Source: Annulohypoxylon bovei var. microspora (lineage: Eukaryota; Ascomycota; Sordariomycetes; Xylariales; Hypoxylaceae). Taken from it: a DNA stretch of 64,000 nt. The stretch lies in contig MU405354.1 in NCBI GenBank assembly GCA_022836615.1, positions 32,991-96,990 on the forward strand. Reading direction: 5' to 3'. The position numbers and the translations under genes are program-made. Positions 1 through 12,246 of this stretch are shown in pieces; position 1 is the first letter of the stretch; every line of letters starts with the position of its first letter. A model generated the notes under the pieces. That model was not told where the DNA came from, did not search any database, and was given only the letters and a program-made list of their open reading frames with translations.

Positions 1-1008
1 TGGACATTCCCTCCACTGACATTCCTACACTTCAATGTTGCGCAAGACCTTGCCGTCTTCTACGGCCAGAATGACTGGCACTACTATCTCTCTCAGGGCA
101 TTCCCCTATTATGCACTACGATTGCCCCATTTGTCCTCCAGGGCCTGTTCAAGTCTCTAGACGCAGAGAAGTCTAACTGGCCAGTCACAACTTCTAACAC
201 CTTGAAGGCACTGTCCTTCACAGTCTTTACAACCATATCCTCCTTATCCTTCGTCTCCCACAAAGAAGTCCGCTTCATAACTCCCCTCCTTCCCGCCTTC
301 CACATCCTCGCTGCCCCATACATCACCTCGTTCTTCACCACCATCACCGCCGCCGGCTCCAGCCCCGCCCCAGCCCTAGGCTGGAAGCGGACGCCCCTCC
401 TTTTCGCCGGGCTCCTCGTCAACGTCGTTATCGGCGGGTACCTGTCGTACTTCCACGCGGCGGCGCCCATCAGCGTGATGCACTACCTGCGCCGCGAGTT
501 CGAGACCGTGCACCCCACGCACCTCGCGATCCCGCGGCCGGCGGACGCCAGCTACGACGACGACTTCGCGCAGGAGCTGTTCGCGCTGTTCCTGACGCCG
601 TGCCACGCCACGCCCTGGCGCTCGCACCTCGTGTACCCGGCGCTGCGCGCGCGCGCGCTGACCTGCGACCCGCCCGTCGACACCCTGCCCGGCTCTGCCG
701 AGCGCCGCTCCTACGAGGACGAGACGCGCCGCTTCTACGCCGACCGCGTCGCCTTCCTCGCAGACGAGCTGTGGCCCCACGACCGCCCCGGCGAGGACAT
801 GGCCCGGTACATCGTCGGCTACGAGAGCCTCGGCCCCGCCCTGCGCGAATACTTCGACTGGTCCGGCCCCGGGGGCAGGCATAAGGTGGAGCTGAAGGAG
901 GTCTGGAGTTCGTGGAATGGGCTGTTCACGGATGACGATAGGAAGGCGGGACGGCTGGTGGTCTGGGCTACTGGGTTCTATGACAAACCGTCGGTGTACG
1001 AGCCGTAG
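1..1008 (+). CDS. GPI10: GPI mannosyltransferase 3 (GPI10/PIG-B), 3' part
   Basis: The reading frame is open from base 1 and ends at the TAG at 1006-1008, giving the last 335 residues of a protein whose start lies outside the window. It reads WTFPPLTFLHFNVAQ and then, near residue 80, HKEVRFITPLLPAFH, the conserved block of GT22 dolichyl-phosphate-mannose-dependent mannosyltransferases. Enzymes of this group add the third mannose to the GPI anchor precursor in the ER membrane. Hydrophobic segments surround this block, and the soluble C-terminal part (about residues 160-335) is GC-rich in codon use compared with the rest. GPI10 fits better than its relatives ALG9, ALG12 and SMP3 because of the HKEVRFI block and the tail; this assignment is from memory of the family. 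No intron is visible in the part seen. Confidence 0.85.
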   Translation, partial: WTFPPLTFLHFNVAQDLAVFYGQNDWHYYLSQGIPLLCTTIAPFVLQGLFKSLDAEKSNWPVTTSNTLKALSFTVFTTISSLSFVSHKEVRFITPLLPAFHILAAPYITSFFTTITAAGSSPAPALGWKRTPLLFAGLLVNVVIGGYLSYFHAAAPISVMHYLRREFETVHPTHLAIPRPADASYDDDFAQELFALFLTPCHATPWRSHLVYPALRARALTCDPPVDTLPGSAERRSYEDETRRFYADRVAFLADELWPHDRPGEDMARYIVGYESLGPALREYFDWSGPGGRHKVELKEVWSSWNGLFTDDDRKAGRLVVWATGFYDKPSVYEP

Positions 1009-1775
1009 GTACGAGCTACCTACCTAAGTAGGTATCTAGCCAGGGGAGATATTGGTGGTTCACTGAACTGTACATTATGAAAAGTCTCGTGACACGTAAA
1101 ATAGATTCTGTACATAGTCCAGTCTATAACGAACCATCGCACCTACCTGCGTCCTATTCTCGACCCCCTTAATCACCATCATCGAGCACTCGCCTATGCA
1201 GATATAAGAAATATCCTGTATCCGCGTATCGAGCTATCCGACTTCTTACCTAACACCTGCCTGGAATAGTACGACGAGTACGTAATTCTTCTTGGCGCAT
1301 TCTGGAAAAGGACATCGGTGGATACTCCTAGCGCGGCAAGTAATGTCACTAGTGCAACAGACGATGCCAATGTCAACAATCAACAAACATTATGCCGGTA
1401 GTAACCGGCCTGGGTCTGGGGAACCATTTGTGGATAGCCCCTCGTCGCTAGTCGAAAGAGGAAAGGGGGTCGAACGAAATTGTGGACGAAGCAATAAGTC
1501 TAGAATCACGGAGAACGCGGGGAGGACGACAATGGCCTAGCTTAACGCGGATATGCTTAATTTTATGAGACGGGAGATGCCATGATTAGTATTGATCGAT
1601 TGTCTGTTAGCATCGAGCAGGTCTTTTTTTTTTTTTTTTTATTTGTTTAGCTTGTTGTGGTAGGCTATAGAGGAAGTTCATGATAAACCATTATGAACAT
1701 ATCTGCCGCGGCGTGCACCTGTCCTGTACAAATCTTGGGATTGAAGCTGGCAATGAGCGACATCCGGAACAGCAT
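1009..1775. other. Intergenic region between convergent GPI10 and CUL4
   Basis: About 770 bp separate the stop codons of two convergent genes. It holds TACCTACCTAAGTAGGTA-like sequence just after the GPI10 stop and a run of 17 T at 1624-1640. No reading frame in it looks like a protein. Confidence 0.6.
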
Positions 1776-4454
1776 TTATGCTAGGTATATATACGAGCCG
1801 CCTTCTCGTTCAAGGTAGTCCTTCTCGATTAGCCTAGTAGGGAGTTAGTTTAACATTCAGCAGGGTGCGGGGAGGGCGACCTACTTCTCGATGTTCTTCT
1901 TGATCTCGGCAGGCTCGATAGCGCCTCTGCTCTTGGTTTGGTTGATAACTTCAGTAACGAGATATACATGGGTCATTGTCTTGCGACTCTTCATGATCCT
2001 CACAATTGCCGCCTGACATTCGAATTGCCGATCTTGGGCGACCCGCTCATGGGTATCTTGATTCTCCTCCTTCGTCTCCTTGAGCTGAACTTGATTGATT
2101 TTGACACGATATTTAGGGTCCGTGAACGCCTTGTTGACTGTGAAAGTGTCTGTTTGGTTCACATCTCTCCCTTTAGGGTGTTTTGTGAGGACACGGGATT
2201 TGCCGCATGCTAAAGACTGTAAAGTACGGTTAAGATCTGGTCCACTTAAGCCAGTATTTGCCGAAATGTGCTGATAAGTAAGAAATCCTTTCGGATCGTT
2301 CTCGATGTGATTGAATAGCGTCAACACGACGGCCTGATATGCGCTGACAAGTAGCTCCTTGGGGCCCTTATTGAAGCGACCTTTAACAAGACAGTGGGCC
2401 AGAGAATGCTTCCATGTGAGGCGTCTTCCCGTGTGTTTGTTGACATAATACTCTTCAAACTCTCTGATTTCCTTCGCAACATCGTGGGGTAGTCTGAGCT
2501 GAGTATCCGGATATGTTGGCCACGCCGCTGCGGACAAGATGCTGACGTTGAGATCCAAGACAGTTTTGTAATTTCTATTACCCTCGCACCAAGATTTGTA
2601 TGAAGCCATCTCGTCGCGGCCGAGTTGCTGGTCCTTAAACATTTGCTCTAAATTATGGGTGAAATTAGAGCCACATTCGTTCTTGAGTTTCGCAAGCATG
2701 CTTCTCTCTGCATCGGCACTGGCGCTGCGACCCATTAGGAGACGTCTGGCCAGGTCCTGTTTGTAGAAGGCCTCAAAGACATCCTTGCCTTCGATGAAGC
2801 GGAATAGCTCGAGAGCTTGATCCAGCTGTCGATCTAGCTCGGCATCCTCATCACCTGTACTTGCCACGCCACTTTGCTCAGCATATACACGGTCTTTGAT
2901 ATCAGACAGCAGCGACTTTGGTAGGGTTTTTAGGCCGCCCCTAAGCAATATGTCGATATACTTAGCGATCATTTCACCAACCTTGGAAGTCCCGGTCTTC
3001 CACGAAGATTGAATCTTCCGGTCGTTGATGAAACTGCCGAACGCCTGCCGCATACTGTAGGTAAATTCTTCATCTTTGTTGAAAGCGTCTCGGATCATAA
3101 GATCTAATGATCTTCTGAACTCGAGTAACCTTACGACCATTTCGTCGCCTCTAGAAGTGTCATTGACAATTATCGACCCCGCGTCCTTGATATACCCTTC
3201 CCACGGTTGTTTTAGCTTCTTTTGTATACCGGATAACCGTAAGAGGTCATATAAGGCCTTCATGGATTCTACAGCATTCTCATCCAGAAGTTTACCTATG
3301 CTCCCACTGTCAAGAAGCTTTTCGGAATAGTTCTGGATTAGGATGGTATGCGCGCTATCCATCAGTTGCCTCTTCGTAGTACTATCAAAATTGTATCGGA
3401 TGCAACGGTAATCTTCCCGTCTAAGTAGCTCCTCGCAGCTAGCAATGTAGGTCTTTAGGGAAGCGCAACTTTGCACTTCAGCAAACTCCCGGAAATACGA
3501 CTCAGACGTTTTCAAGAAGTGCGGCTCGAAGGACTTGCCATAGATGTTTAAAACATTCAACATCGAGATGGAATAGTGTAACAGGGTCGAGTCAAACCGA
3601 GTATCTCCTCTTCGATCATACTCTACCAGATCACACATACCAATGAGGCTCTTAGCTCCAGGATTGACACCAGAAGGAGACTTGACGAACACTATTCTTC
3701 TAAATAGCGTAATTGCCAAGTCATTAATCTGCAGAAAGTCCCTACTTCTTAGCAGAAACGACCGGTCGAGGTAACTGAACACGGAACGAATTATAGTCTA
3801 GAAGCGTAAATTAGTTGGATTCTAAAGGATCTTTATAATAGTAGATATATTCACCGATTGATCGTTCCATGTTTGCCAGCGTTTGTGGGTACTCCTTAAG
3901 ATATCTATATTGGACGAGCCAGCCTCTGCCATTATAGATTTATGGAGGTCATTGTCCAGATAGGCATCGCATCTCTCCTGTAATGCCTCATATAGCTCCT
4001 TAGAGGCCCCATGTCTACAAAGATCCTCAACTCCTCTGTAAAGTCTTTCAAGCGGTTGGCGTGGTTGCTTCTGTTCGAATATGGCTTGGAGAGCGTCGAG
4101 AAGGCCTTGCTTCGTAACTTGGTAATATTTCTCAAGATCGCTTCCTCGTGGGGTAGTTCGTAGGTTCTTAATTACAAGCTTCTTTGCGCCTTTGTGAGGC
4201 TGAAAAGAAGTGGGAGGTTTCGTCAAGTCGACGATCTCTGGTCGCTTGCCAAGCACCACCTTGCTCATTCTTGAAGCGGAAGCGCCTGGGTCGAAAGGGT
4301 TATTCAATTTGGTACGTTTATGATCGGGACCGGAGAGCGGATTGCCGGAATTTTGTCGGGAATGATTGCCAGCAGTGCCAACTGGCTTGCGTTTAGACGG
4401 AGTCGGGCGAGAAGAGGACGGTCCGTCGAGTGGCGAGCTTCCCGGCGAATGCAT
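1776..4454 (-). CDS. CUL4: Cullin 4, scaffold of CRL4 ubiquitin ligase
   Basis: Exons on the minus strand are 4454-3855, 3797-1885 and 1833-1776 (introns of 57 and 51 bp, both GT...AG), giving 856 aa. The start is the ATG reading MHSPGSSP. A disordered basic N-terminus leads to KKLVIKNLR (about residue 80), typical of cullin 4, then the cullin repeats and the cullin homology domain. The neddylation block IVRIMKSRKTMTH has its acceptor lysine near residue 803. Without the second intron the protein would stop after KKNIEK; the 58-bp last exon adds LIEKDYLEREGGSYIYLA, the expected winged-helix end of a cullin. Cullin 4 links the DDB1 adaptor to the RING protein Rbx1 in the nucleus and acts in DNA damage response, replication control and, in fungi, heterochromatin (DIM-7/DIM-9 pathway in Neurospora). 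Confidence 0.92.
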
Positions 4455-5513
4455 GGACCTGGGGAGGCCCTGCAACTACCTAAATAGTTACGCAGGCCTA
4501 TATCGGTCGAAAGGGTGGAAATATGGAATTTTCTAAGTCTCCAACGAAGAAGGGCGACACCTTGCAATCGCCAGGTCAATAAGATGTCGATGATGTTGGA
4601 GAGATTAGGTTTGAATTGAGTGGTGGATGATCGAAAAGATGTATCGCTCTTGTGCTATCAGTGTCGAAAGCTTGTACTTAGTATCACATAATTACCCTGC
4701 AATCGATATCTAGCAGGCACGTATGTATGTACAGTGTGTACTTGCCCAGGTGTTCAACGGTGATGCAACGGAATGGGACGCGACGGGTTTAGGTTGCGGG
4801 GCTTAAATCCGACAAACTACGCTGAGCTACATAATACATATCCCCACTTAATGTCCCATTTTAAGTTATGAGAGGTACCTAGGTATCTATGTATGACTAA
4901 TCACGTGCATTCATACCTACCGGGTATTTATTAATGTTGTAAACACCTTCAATGTTTTGAAGACTCGAAGCCTTCCTTTCTTTTTGAGCCTCAATAGAAC
5001 TCCTGAGTAATTGTACATATTGCATATTTATCATTTTTATTGGTAGTATTAATCAAGAAAATGGAGACTCGTATGAATGAATTGGCTTTGTTATTTCGAG
5101 CTTGAGTCGTTTCTTTCGATATTCAACCACCTACTTACATGGATTTGTTTCATTTTTCAACACTCCGTTCTATAGTAAACTACCTAAGCTAACATACCTA
5201 TATACCTGTTTATTCAAGCTTTTCACCTAATGTTATTCTTCATTCATGTATTTATTGTACGTGTAACACTTGATTTAATACCTACCAATGTAACTAGGTT
5301 TATTCACTGAACTCAAGACTTCAATCAATGTTCTGAATACACAACTAAAAGTGGAACTCTGTCTCTCTCAGGCATAAAATTCTAGAACAATGAAGGCCGA
5401 CCTCGGGTGCCACCAGGGGCGAGAACTCGGATGTCGGAACTAATGAAACAGCTTGGATCCTTAATCCCGTATGCCGTACGGATGCAGGTGCTTACACAGC
5501 ACAAGCAACCTCT
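4455..5513. other. Shared upstream region of CUL4 and the ABC transporter gene
   Basis: AT-rich intergenic DNA between two divergent genes, ending at the inverted-repeat element. It contains an exact TACCTAGGTA at 4876-4885. No coding sequence is supported. Confidence 0.5.
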
Positions 5514-5729
5514 CAGAATGGCGTCAAATTAAATGGGCCATGTGCGAACTGGTGTTAATATCACTGTAAAACACTGTGCGTTTCTGCTATCCCCTGATTA
5601 CCTAACTAGCACTGCTTACCAGCCAAAACCCGTGTAAGTTACCTAAGTTGGTAATCTAAGGGATATAATTTTGGTACAGTGTTAGACACTGTCACTCGCA
5701 CATGGCCCATTTAATTTGACGCCATTCTG
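5514..5729. mobile_element. Non-autonomous inverted-repeat element (MITE), 216 bp
   Basis: The first 34 bases (5514-5547, beginning CAGAATGGCGTCAAATTAAA) are an exact inverted copy of the last 34 (5696-5729). The element is flanked by CCTCT on both sides (5509-5513 and 5730-5734), which fits a 5-bp target site duplication. It has no coding capacity. The right end lies 261 bp before the ATG of the ABC transporter gene, so it probably sits in that gene's promoter or leader. The TSD length does not match the common fungal superfamilies (TA for Tc1/mariner, 8 for hAT), so the family is left open. Confidence 0.85.
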
Positions 5730-5990
5730 CCTCTGTAGCTGCCTAGAAAATATCGGATTTCCAGGATTACACAGCTTACATAGCTGTAAAAGGTTAGTAG
5801 AAGCTTCCAACATCCAAAGGTCCGCCTTTTCGTCCGCTAAAAATTCCCAAAACGACATCACCTACTTTCTTACCAATCACTTTTATGTTCTTTTAAACTT
5901 CCGTCAGCACCAAACAATATTGCGCAATTGGTGATTTCTCTACCATCCTACTATGATCTTTGTCATCAGGAATTCAATTTAAGGGCGGTC

Positions 5991-8900
5991 ATGCGATTCG
6001 GTGACCATTCCCAGCAGGTCCTCCAATCGACCGGGTCCTTTACGGGCTACAGGCCTCTCCAAGAGCTCGGAAAAGGGTATCTCAGCGCGACGAAAGATTT
6101 CAAACAGCCATTATGCGGTAACGAAGAGGGTTGGGGGCCTTTGAGCCCTTTCAGATACGATTTTACGCCATGCTTCATCGACGTGTGGGTGTTTGCTGTT
6201 GCTGTTTTTGGCATCGTCTGCGGAGCTTTTGCTATATGGTATGTCCTATGGGGGCAGAAGCCTTCTGGTATTTCTAAGGATTGGCACTTCTGGACTAAGC
6301 AGGTATGTCTAGACATTTAATTGATTTATTAACATTTAGACGAAGATGCACTGCATACTGACCAATGCCTGTAGTCGCTCCTTGCTATCATCATTGCCGA
6401 CGTTGCTGTCCAGCTCGGCATCCAGATCATAAACTTCCCAGGAATATGGCACGGCGATTTTCGAGTCCTCACGACCGTTTTTACTATCATCTCCCTTGGT
6501 GTCATTTTTACGATTCAATGGCTTGAGCACGATCGCACGAGGAATGCTAATGGCGTTGTGCTGTTCTTTTGGTTGCTCCTCTTAATCGCGTACGCTGTGA
6601 AGATGAGATCTTTGGTATCACAACAAATCTACGACAAGAATCTTGCATACTTCATAACCTACACCGTCGGTTTTGGTCTTTCGGCTATTGAGTTCGCCGT
6701 CGAATGGCTCTGGCCCAAAAAGTCGGGCGCTTACGAGACTTTGGTCGACGAGGAAGGAGAGGAATGCCCGGTGGAATATGCAACAGTATTTTCGCGTCTC
6801 ACCTTTTCGTGGATGACGCCTTTGATGAAGCATGGGTACAAACAATATCTTACCGAAGAAGACCTCTGGGGACTTTCTCCTAGCGACAAGACCTCCGCAA
6901 CGGGAGATAGGTTTGAAAAGGCATGGAAATATGAACTAGAGCATAGAAAGCGTCCTTCTCTATGGCTAGCTTTATTTCATGCGTATGGTGGACCTTACAT
7001 GTTTGCCACTATATTCAAGGTTTTCAATGATCTAGCAGCTTTCGCTCAGCCTCAGCTTCTACGTTACCTTATTAGCTTTGTGGACTCTTACGGCGAGGGA
7101 AAGGTACCCCAACCACCTGTCAAGGGTGCTGCTATCGCCATTGCAATGTTCTTCGTCGCATGTTTGCAGACTAGCATGATTGTGAGTTCGCTGGTGTGAC
7201 ATTGCGCCAGGCACTTTTTGCTAACAAGTTTCAGCATCAATATTTCCAACTTGCCTTTGTCACTGGCATGCGGATCAAGTCAGGTCTGGCATCTGCTATC
7301 TACAAGAAATCACTAAAGCTCTCAAATGAAGGCAGATCCGCGAAGACGACTGGTGATATTGTTAATTATATGGCTGTCGATGCGCAACGTCTCCAGGATT
7401 TAACTCAATTTGCGCAGCAGCTTTGGTCCGCTCCATTCCAAATTACTATCTGTATGATCTCGCTGTATCAACTTGTTGGGTGGTCTATGCTCTCTGGTAT
7501 CGGTGTGATGATCATCATGATTCCCATCAACGGCTTTATTGCAAGATTCATGAAACGCCTACAAAAGACCCAGATGAAGAATAAGGACGCCAGGAGCCGT
7601 TTGATTGCCGAGATTATTAACAACATGAAGAGTATTAAGCTCTATGCTTGGAGCACAGCTTTCATGAACAAGCTTAACTATGTCAGAAATGACCTGGAGC
7701 TTAAAAATCTTCGTAAGATTGGTGCCGGCCAAGCGTTCGCCAACTTCACCTGGTCTACCACCCCATTCTTAGTGTCATGCTCAACCTTTGCTGTCTTCGT
7801 CTGGACGCATGACGTTCCGTTGACTACCGAGATCGTCTTTCCCGCTCTTGCGCTGTTCAATCTACTTACTTTCCCCCTTGCTATCTTACCCATGGTCATC
7901 ACCTCCATTATTGAAGCCAGCGTTGCGGTGGGTCGCCTAACGGAATACCTCGCAGCCGAGGAAGTTCAACCCGATGCAGTCATCGTGGGTTCGGCAGTTG
8001 AGGAGCGAGGAGAGGAATCTGTCGTTATCCGAAACGCAACTTTCTCGTGGAATCGCCACGAGACTAAGAACGTCCTCAAGGATATTACTTTCAGCAGTCG
8101 TAAGGGAGAGCTCACATGCATAGTCGGCAGAGTCGGGTCTGGGAAATCATCTCTCCTACAGAGTATCCTTGGTGATTTGTGGAAAGTCGAAGGTAATGTG
8201 CGCATCCAAGGCACAGTAGCATATGTCGCTCAACAGCCGTGGATCATGAACGCGACTGTGAAGGAAAATATTATCTTTGGACACCGATACGAGTCAAATT
8301 TCTATGAACAGACTGTCAAGGCATGTGCGCTCCTTTCTGATTTCGACCAGCTACCCGACGGCGATGAAACCGTTGTTGGCGAGAGGGGTATCTCATTGAG
8401 TGGCGGGCAGAAAGCCCGCGTAGCTCTCGCGCGAGCAGTATATGCGCGATCTGATATCTATCTACTGGACGACTGTTTGTCTGCAGTGGATTCCCACGTC
8501 GGTAGACATATTATCGAGAACGTATTGGGTTCAAATGGCCTTCTCAATTCTAAATGCCGAATCCTTGCGACCAACGCTATATCTGTCCTTTCCGAGGCAG
8601 ATTATATATATCAGATTAAAGATGGCGAGTTTGCTGAAAGCGGAACATTCCGCCAACTGATAGCCATGAAAGGAGGCATTGCAGAGCTCATCAAGTCATC
8701 TGGCCGAGAATCCGGACCAGCATCCTCAGAGGCTAGCCCCGAAGGTTCGGGAAGCGAGACATCGACGTATATCGAACCAGAAAATAGCCAAGACAAAGAA
8801 GAACTTGAAGAGGCTCAAGAGGGCATTGCTGAGTTGGCACCTATTAAGGTTGGGCCTTCTGCGGGTTCTGCCGCGCAAAGACGAACGGGTAGCATGTCAA

Positions 8901-11285
8901 CTCTGAGGCGAGCAAGTGCTGCTAGCTTCAAAGGTCCTAGGGGCAAACTTCACGACGAGGAGGAGCCCAGTTCCAAGACCAAACAGGCTAAAGAGCATTC
9001 AGAGCAAGGTAAAGTCAAATGGGATGGTATGTGCTTCTTCTCCCCAAAATCCGTATGTAATTGACTAGAATACTGATGAATTTAGTGTACATCGAATATG
9101 CGAAGACGAGCAATCTAGTAGCCGTGTGTATCTACCTTTTCACGTTGGTCACAGCTCAGGCTGCACAGATTGGTAGGCTAGAATTTTCCTTGAGGCTTTG
9201 AAAGAGAGCGATACTAATGACTATACAGCTGGTAGTGTTTGGTTGAAAAATTGGGCAGAGGTGAACGCTGATGCCGGAGGTAACCCTGAAGTTGGAAAGT
9301 ATCTTGGCATTTATTTTGCTTTCGGTGTCGGCTCGTCTGCCTTGGCTGTCGTTCAAACACTGATCCTATGGATATTCTGTTCTATTGAGGCCTCGAGAAA
9401 GCTACACGAGAGAATGGCAACCGCTATCTTTAGGTCACCCATGTCATTCTTTGACACTACGCCAGCAGGAAGGATTTTAAACCGGTTCTCGAGTGACATC
9501 TATCGATTAGATGAGGTTTTGGCGAGAACGTTCAACATGCTCTTCGTAAATCTAGCTCGCTCAGGGTTCACCCTGGTCGTCATCTCAGTCAGCACTCCCG
9601 CCTTCATCGCATTGATCATTCCGCTGAGCGCGATATACTACTGGGTACAACGATACTATCTAAGAACATCACGAGAATTGAAGAGATTGGATAGTGTCAG
9701 CCGCAGTCCCATTTATGCACACTTCCAGGAGTCACTCGGCGGTATCAGCACGATTCGGGCATACCGACAGCAGGACCGATTCGAGCTAGAGAACGAGTGG
9801 CGGGTCGACTCAAACTTGCGAGCTTATTTCCCATCTATCAGCTCAAACAGGTGGTTAGCAATTCGATTAGAATTCCTGGGAGCTGTAATCATTCTCGGGG
9901 CCGCGGGGTTCGCTATTATCTCCGTCACGAATCACAGTGGTTTGAGTGCCGGAATGGTGGGCTTGGCCATGTCGTACGCTCTACAAATCACGACATCTCT
10001 AAATTGGATCGTTCGCCAGACGGTGGAGGTGGAGACAAACATTGTATCCGTGGAACGGGTCCTCGAGTACGCGCGCCTACCAAGTGAAGCTCCTGAAATT
10101 ATCCACAAGCATCGGCCTACAGTTGCTTGGCCTGCATATGGAGCTGTCCAGTTTCACAACTTCAGTACTCGCTATCGTCAGGGTTTAGACCTGGTGCTGA
10201 AGGATATCAACTTAGATATCAAATCTCATGAGAAAATCGGTGTGGTGGGACGGACTGGAGCGGGCAAATCCTCCTTGACCTTGTCTCTTTTCCGCCTTAT
10301 CGAACCAGTCACCGGAGACATAAGTATAGACAACCTCAATACGTCTACGATTGGATTGTTAGATTTGCGACGCCGTCTTGCCATCATTCCTCAAGACGCG
10401 GCTCTTTTCGAGGGTACAGTTCGCGATAACCTAGATCCGGGTCATGTCCATGATGATACAGAGCTATGGAGTGTACTAGGTAAGTGTTACACTAATCTCA
10501 CCCACCTTCGTTCGTACCGCAGGGTCGAGAGGGCACATGCTCTCACATAACTCCGCCAGTCCTAGTCCATTCCCACCATCTTACTTAGACTAACATATCG
10601 TTTCCCCCAGATCATGCACGATTAAAGGAACATGTGGCAAGCATGGAAGGCGGGCTTGAGGCCAAGATCAACGAAGGAGGTAAGTCATTGATTCCCGCTT
10701 TCTTTCGGCTTTTGCTATAGCCCACGAGTGTCCTCGCGCCTCGGCTAGCTGCATAGTGTGCGAGGGCGTACGAGGGCAAGCAAGACTCGTTTTGGCATGC
10801 CGATCGCTCGTCATCTGTTTGCCTCTCTGAGTTTTCTCGTTACGCCCCTACGCCATCATCAGGTTTTCATGGATCTCAGCAACAACTTGAACACTCAAAT
10901 ACCACTTTTTCACGTAAATGAGTTTTAAGATATATAAACTAACGTATTGGATTAAATAGGATCGAATTTGTCGGCGGGCCAGAGACAACTAGTCTCCTTA
11001 GCCCGTGCTATGCTCACGCCATCCAACATTCTCGTACTAGATGAGGCAACAGCAGCAGTTGATGTTGAGACGGATGCCTTGTTGCAGAATACGTTACGCT
11101 CTTCGCTCTTCGCACACCGCACTATCATCACAGTTGCCCACCGTATTAACACCATCCTTGATAGCGACAGGGTTGTCGTGCTCGACAAGGGTGAAGTAGT
11201 CGAGTTTGATACGCCACAAGCACTTATCCAAAAGAAAGGCGTGTTCTACGGGTTGGTCAAGCAAGCTGGGTTAGATACGGAATAG
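5991..11285 (+). CDS. Vacuolar ABC transporter, MRP/Ycf1 type (ABCC)
   Basis: Seven exons: 5991-6302, 6375-7181, 7235-9026, 9086-9172, 9229-10479, 10611-10679 and 10960-11285, giving 1547 aa, close to yeast Ycf1 (1515 aa). The start reads MRFGDHSQQ and leads into an N-terminal TMD0. Order: TMD0, TMD1, NBD1 (Walker A GRVGSGKSS near residue 670, signature LSGGQKARVALARA, Walker B IYLLDDCLSAVD), a polar Ser/Glu-rich linker, TMD2, NBD2 (Walker A GRTGAGKSS near 1340, signature LSAGQRQLVSLARA, Walker B ILVLDEATAAVD). NBD2 has the catalytic Glu (LDEAT) while NBD1 has Asp (LDDCL), the usual asymmetry of the MRP class. Members pump glutathione conjugates, metals or bile-acid-like anions into the vacuole. 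The sixth intron (10680-10959, 280 bp) is far longer than the others. Confidence 0.93.
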
Positions 11286-12127
11286 TATATGCTCTGGGAT
11301 GGATGAAGGCTGTTTGTAGTCTTTCGGTTTATCACATACCCCGAGAGGACATCGAGTTACCTAACTAGGGTAGGTACTGAAAAGTTATTTTAACTTATTC
11401 AAGCGGACGACTTGTTTGTGAAGAAAATCAGAAAATGGGAAAAGCAACGGTATAATAAAAAGGTTTACCTCGGAAATTTGAATTCATACTTAAGTGTGAT
11501 GTAATCTCTGTCCAGCAAGAATAACACTCAGTACCTAGCTAGGCATATAGGCCAAGATATATGGGATATTTACGCTACCCTCATCGTTGAAGTTGAGTAG
11601 ATTGCCAAAATGACGTTGTGCGTGACTGTCACGATTGCTTAGGAGGGCGGCGAGAAGGTCTTCACCGTCCAACACAATATGGGCACAGTTTCTACAATAC
11701 AACCCTATGCCTCGAGACACTAGCGATCTTGCACCATTTCTACCATACCGACACTGTCATCAGCACCAGCAAAAACAGTGGACTAATGACACGACGTGGC
11801 GGGAGACGATAGACAGCCACCCGTTTGATGTTGTGATAGGCCGGGTGATCGGCGTTTGTCCACACCCGTTTTTGTGCGTCATGGTAGAATGTAGCTAACG
11901 CCCTCTTTTCCATCTCCGTCGTTCCTCATTCTTTTCTACCGCCTTTTCCCGCGCCGGCTCTGTGTACCTATCTACGCCTAGGCTCGGCGAAGCGGCCTCC
12001 TTAGCATTCTACAACATATCTCATGCGTACTACTCGCGAGGTGTAAGGTACCTACCTAGGTAAGATAATACCTTAAGTCCTAAGCAGGTAGAGCTGGCCT
12101 TAGCCTAGTGTTGTGTTCATGTTGCGC

Positions 12128-12246
12128 AGAAGGGGGGAAAGGGAAAGGGAGGGAAGGGAAGGGAAATGGGAGAAAAGGAAAAGGGGCTGTCAACGGCGAC
12201 ACATATTTGTTCGCCTCTTTTTCTTTTTTTCTTTTCTTTTTTGTGT
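12128..12246. repeat. Polypurine tract followed by polypyrimidine tract
   Basis: On the + strand 12128-12186 is all A and G except one T (12167), mostly GGGAAA units. A CT-rich run follows at about 12206-12240. Such mirror-like purine/pyrimidine runs can adopt triplex DNA. No gene overlaps it. Confidence 0.7.

Noticed and set aside
5716..5934. Open frame overlapping the right end of the 5514-5729 element
   Set aside because: It starts inside the inverted repeat and has no domain; chance frame.
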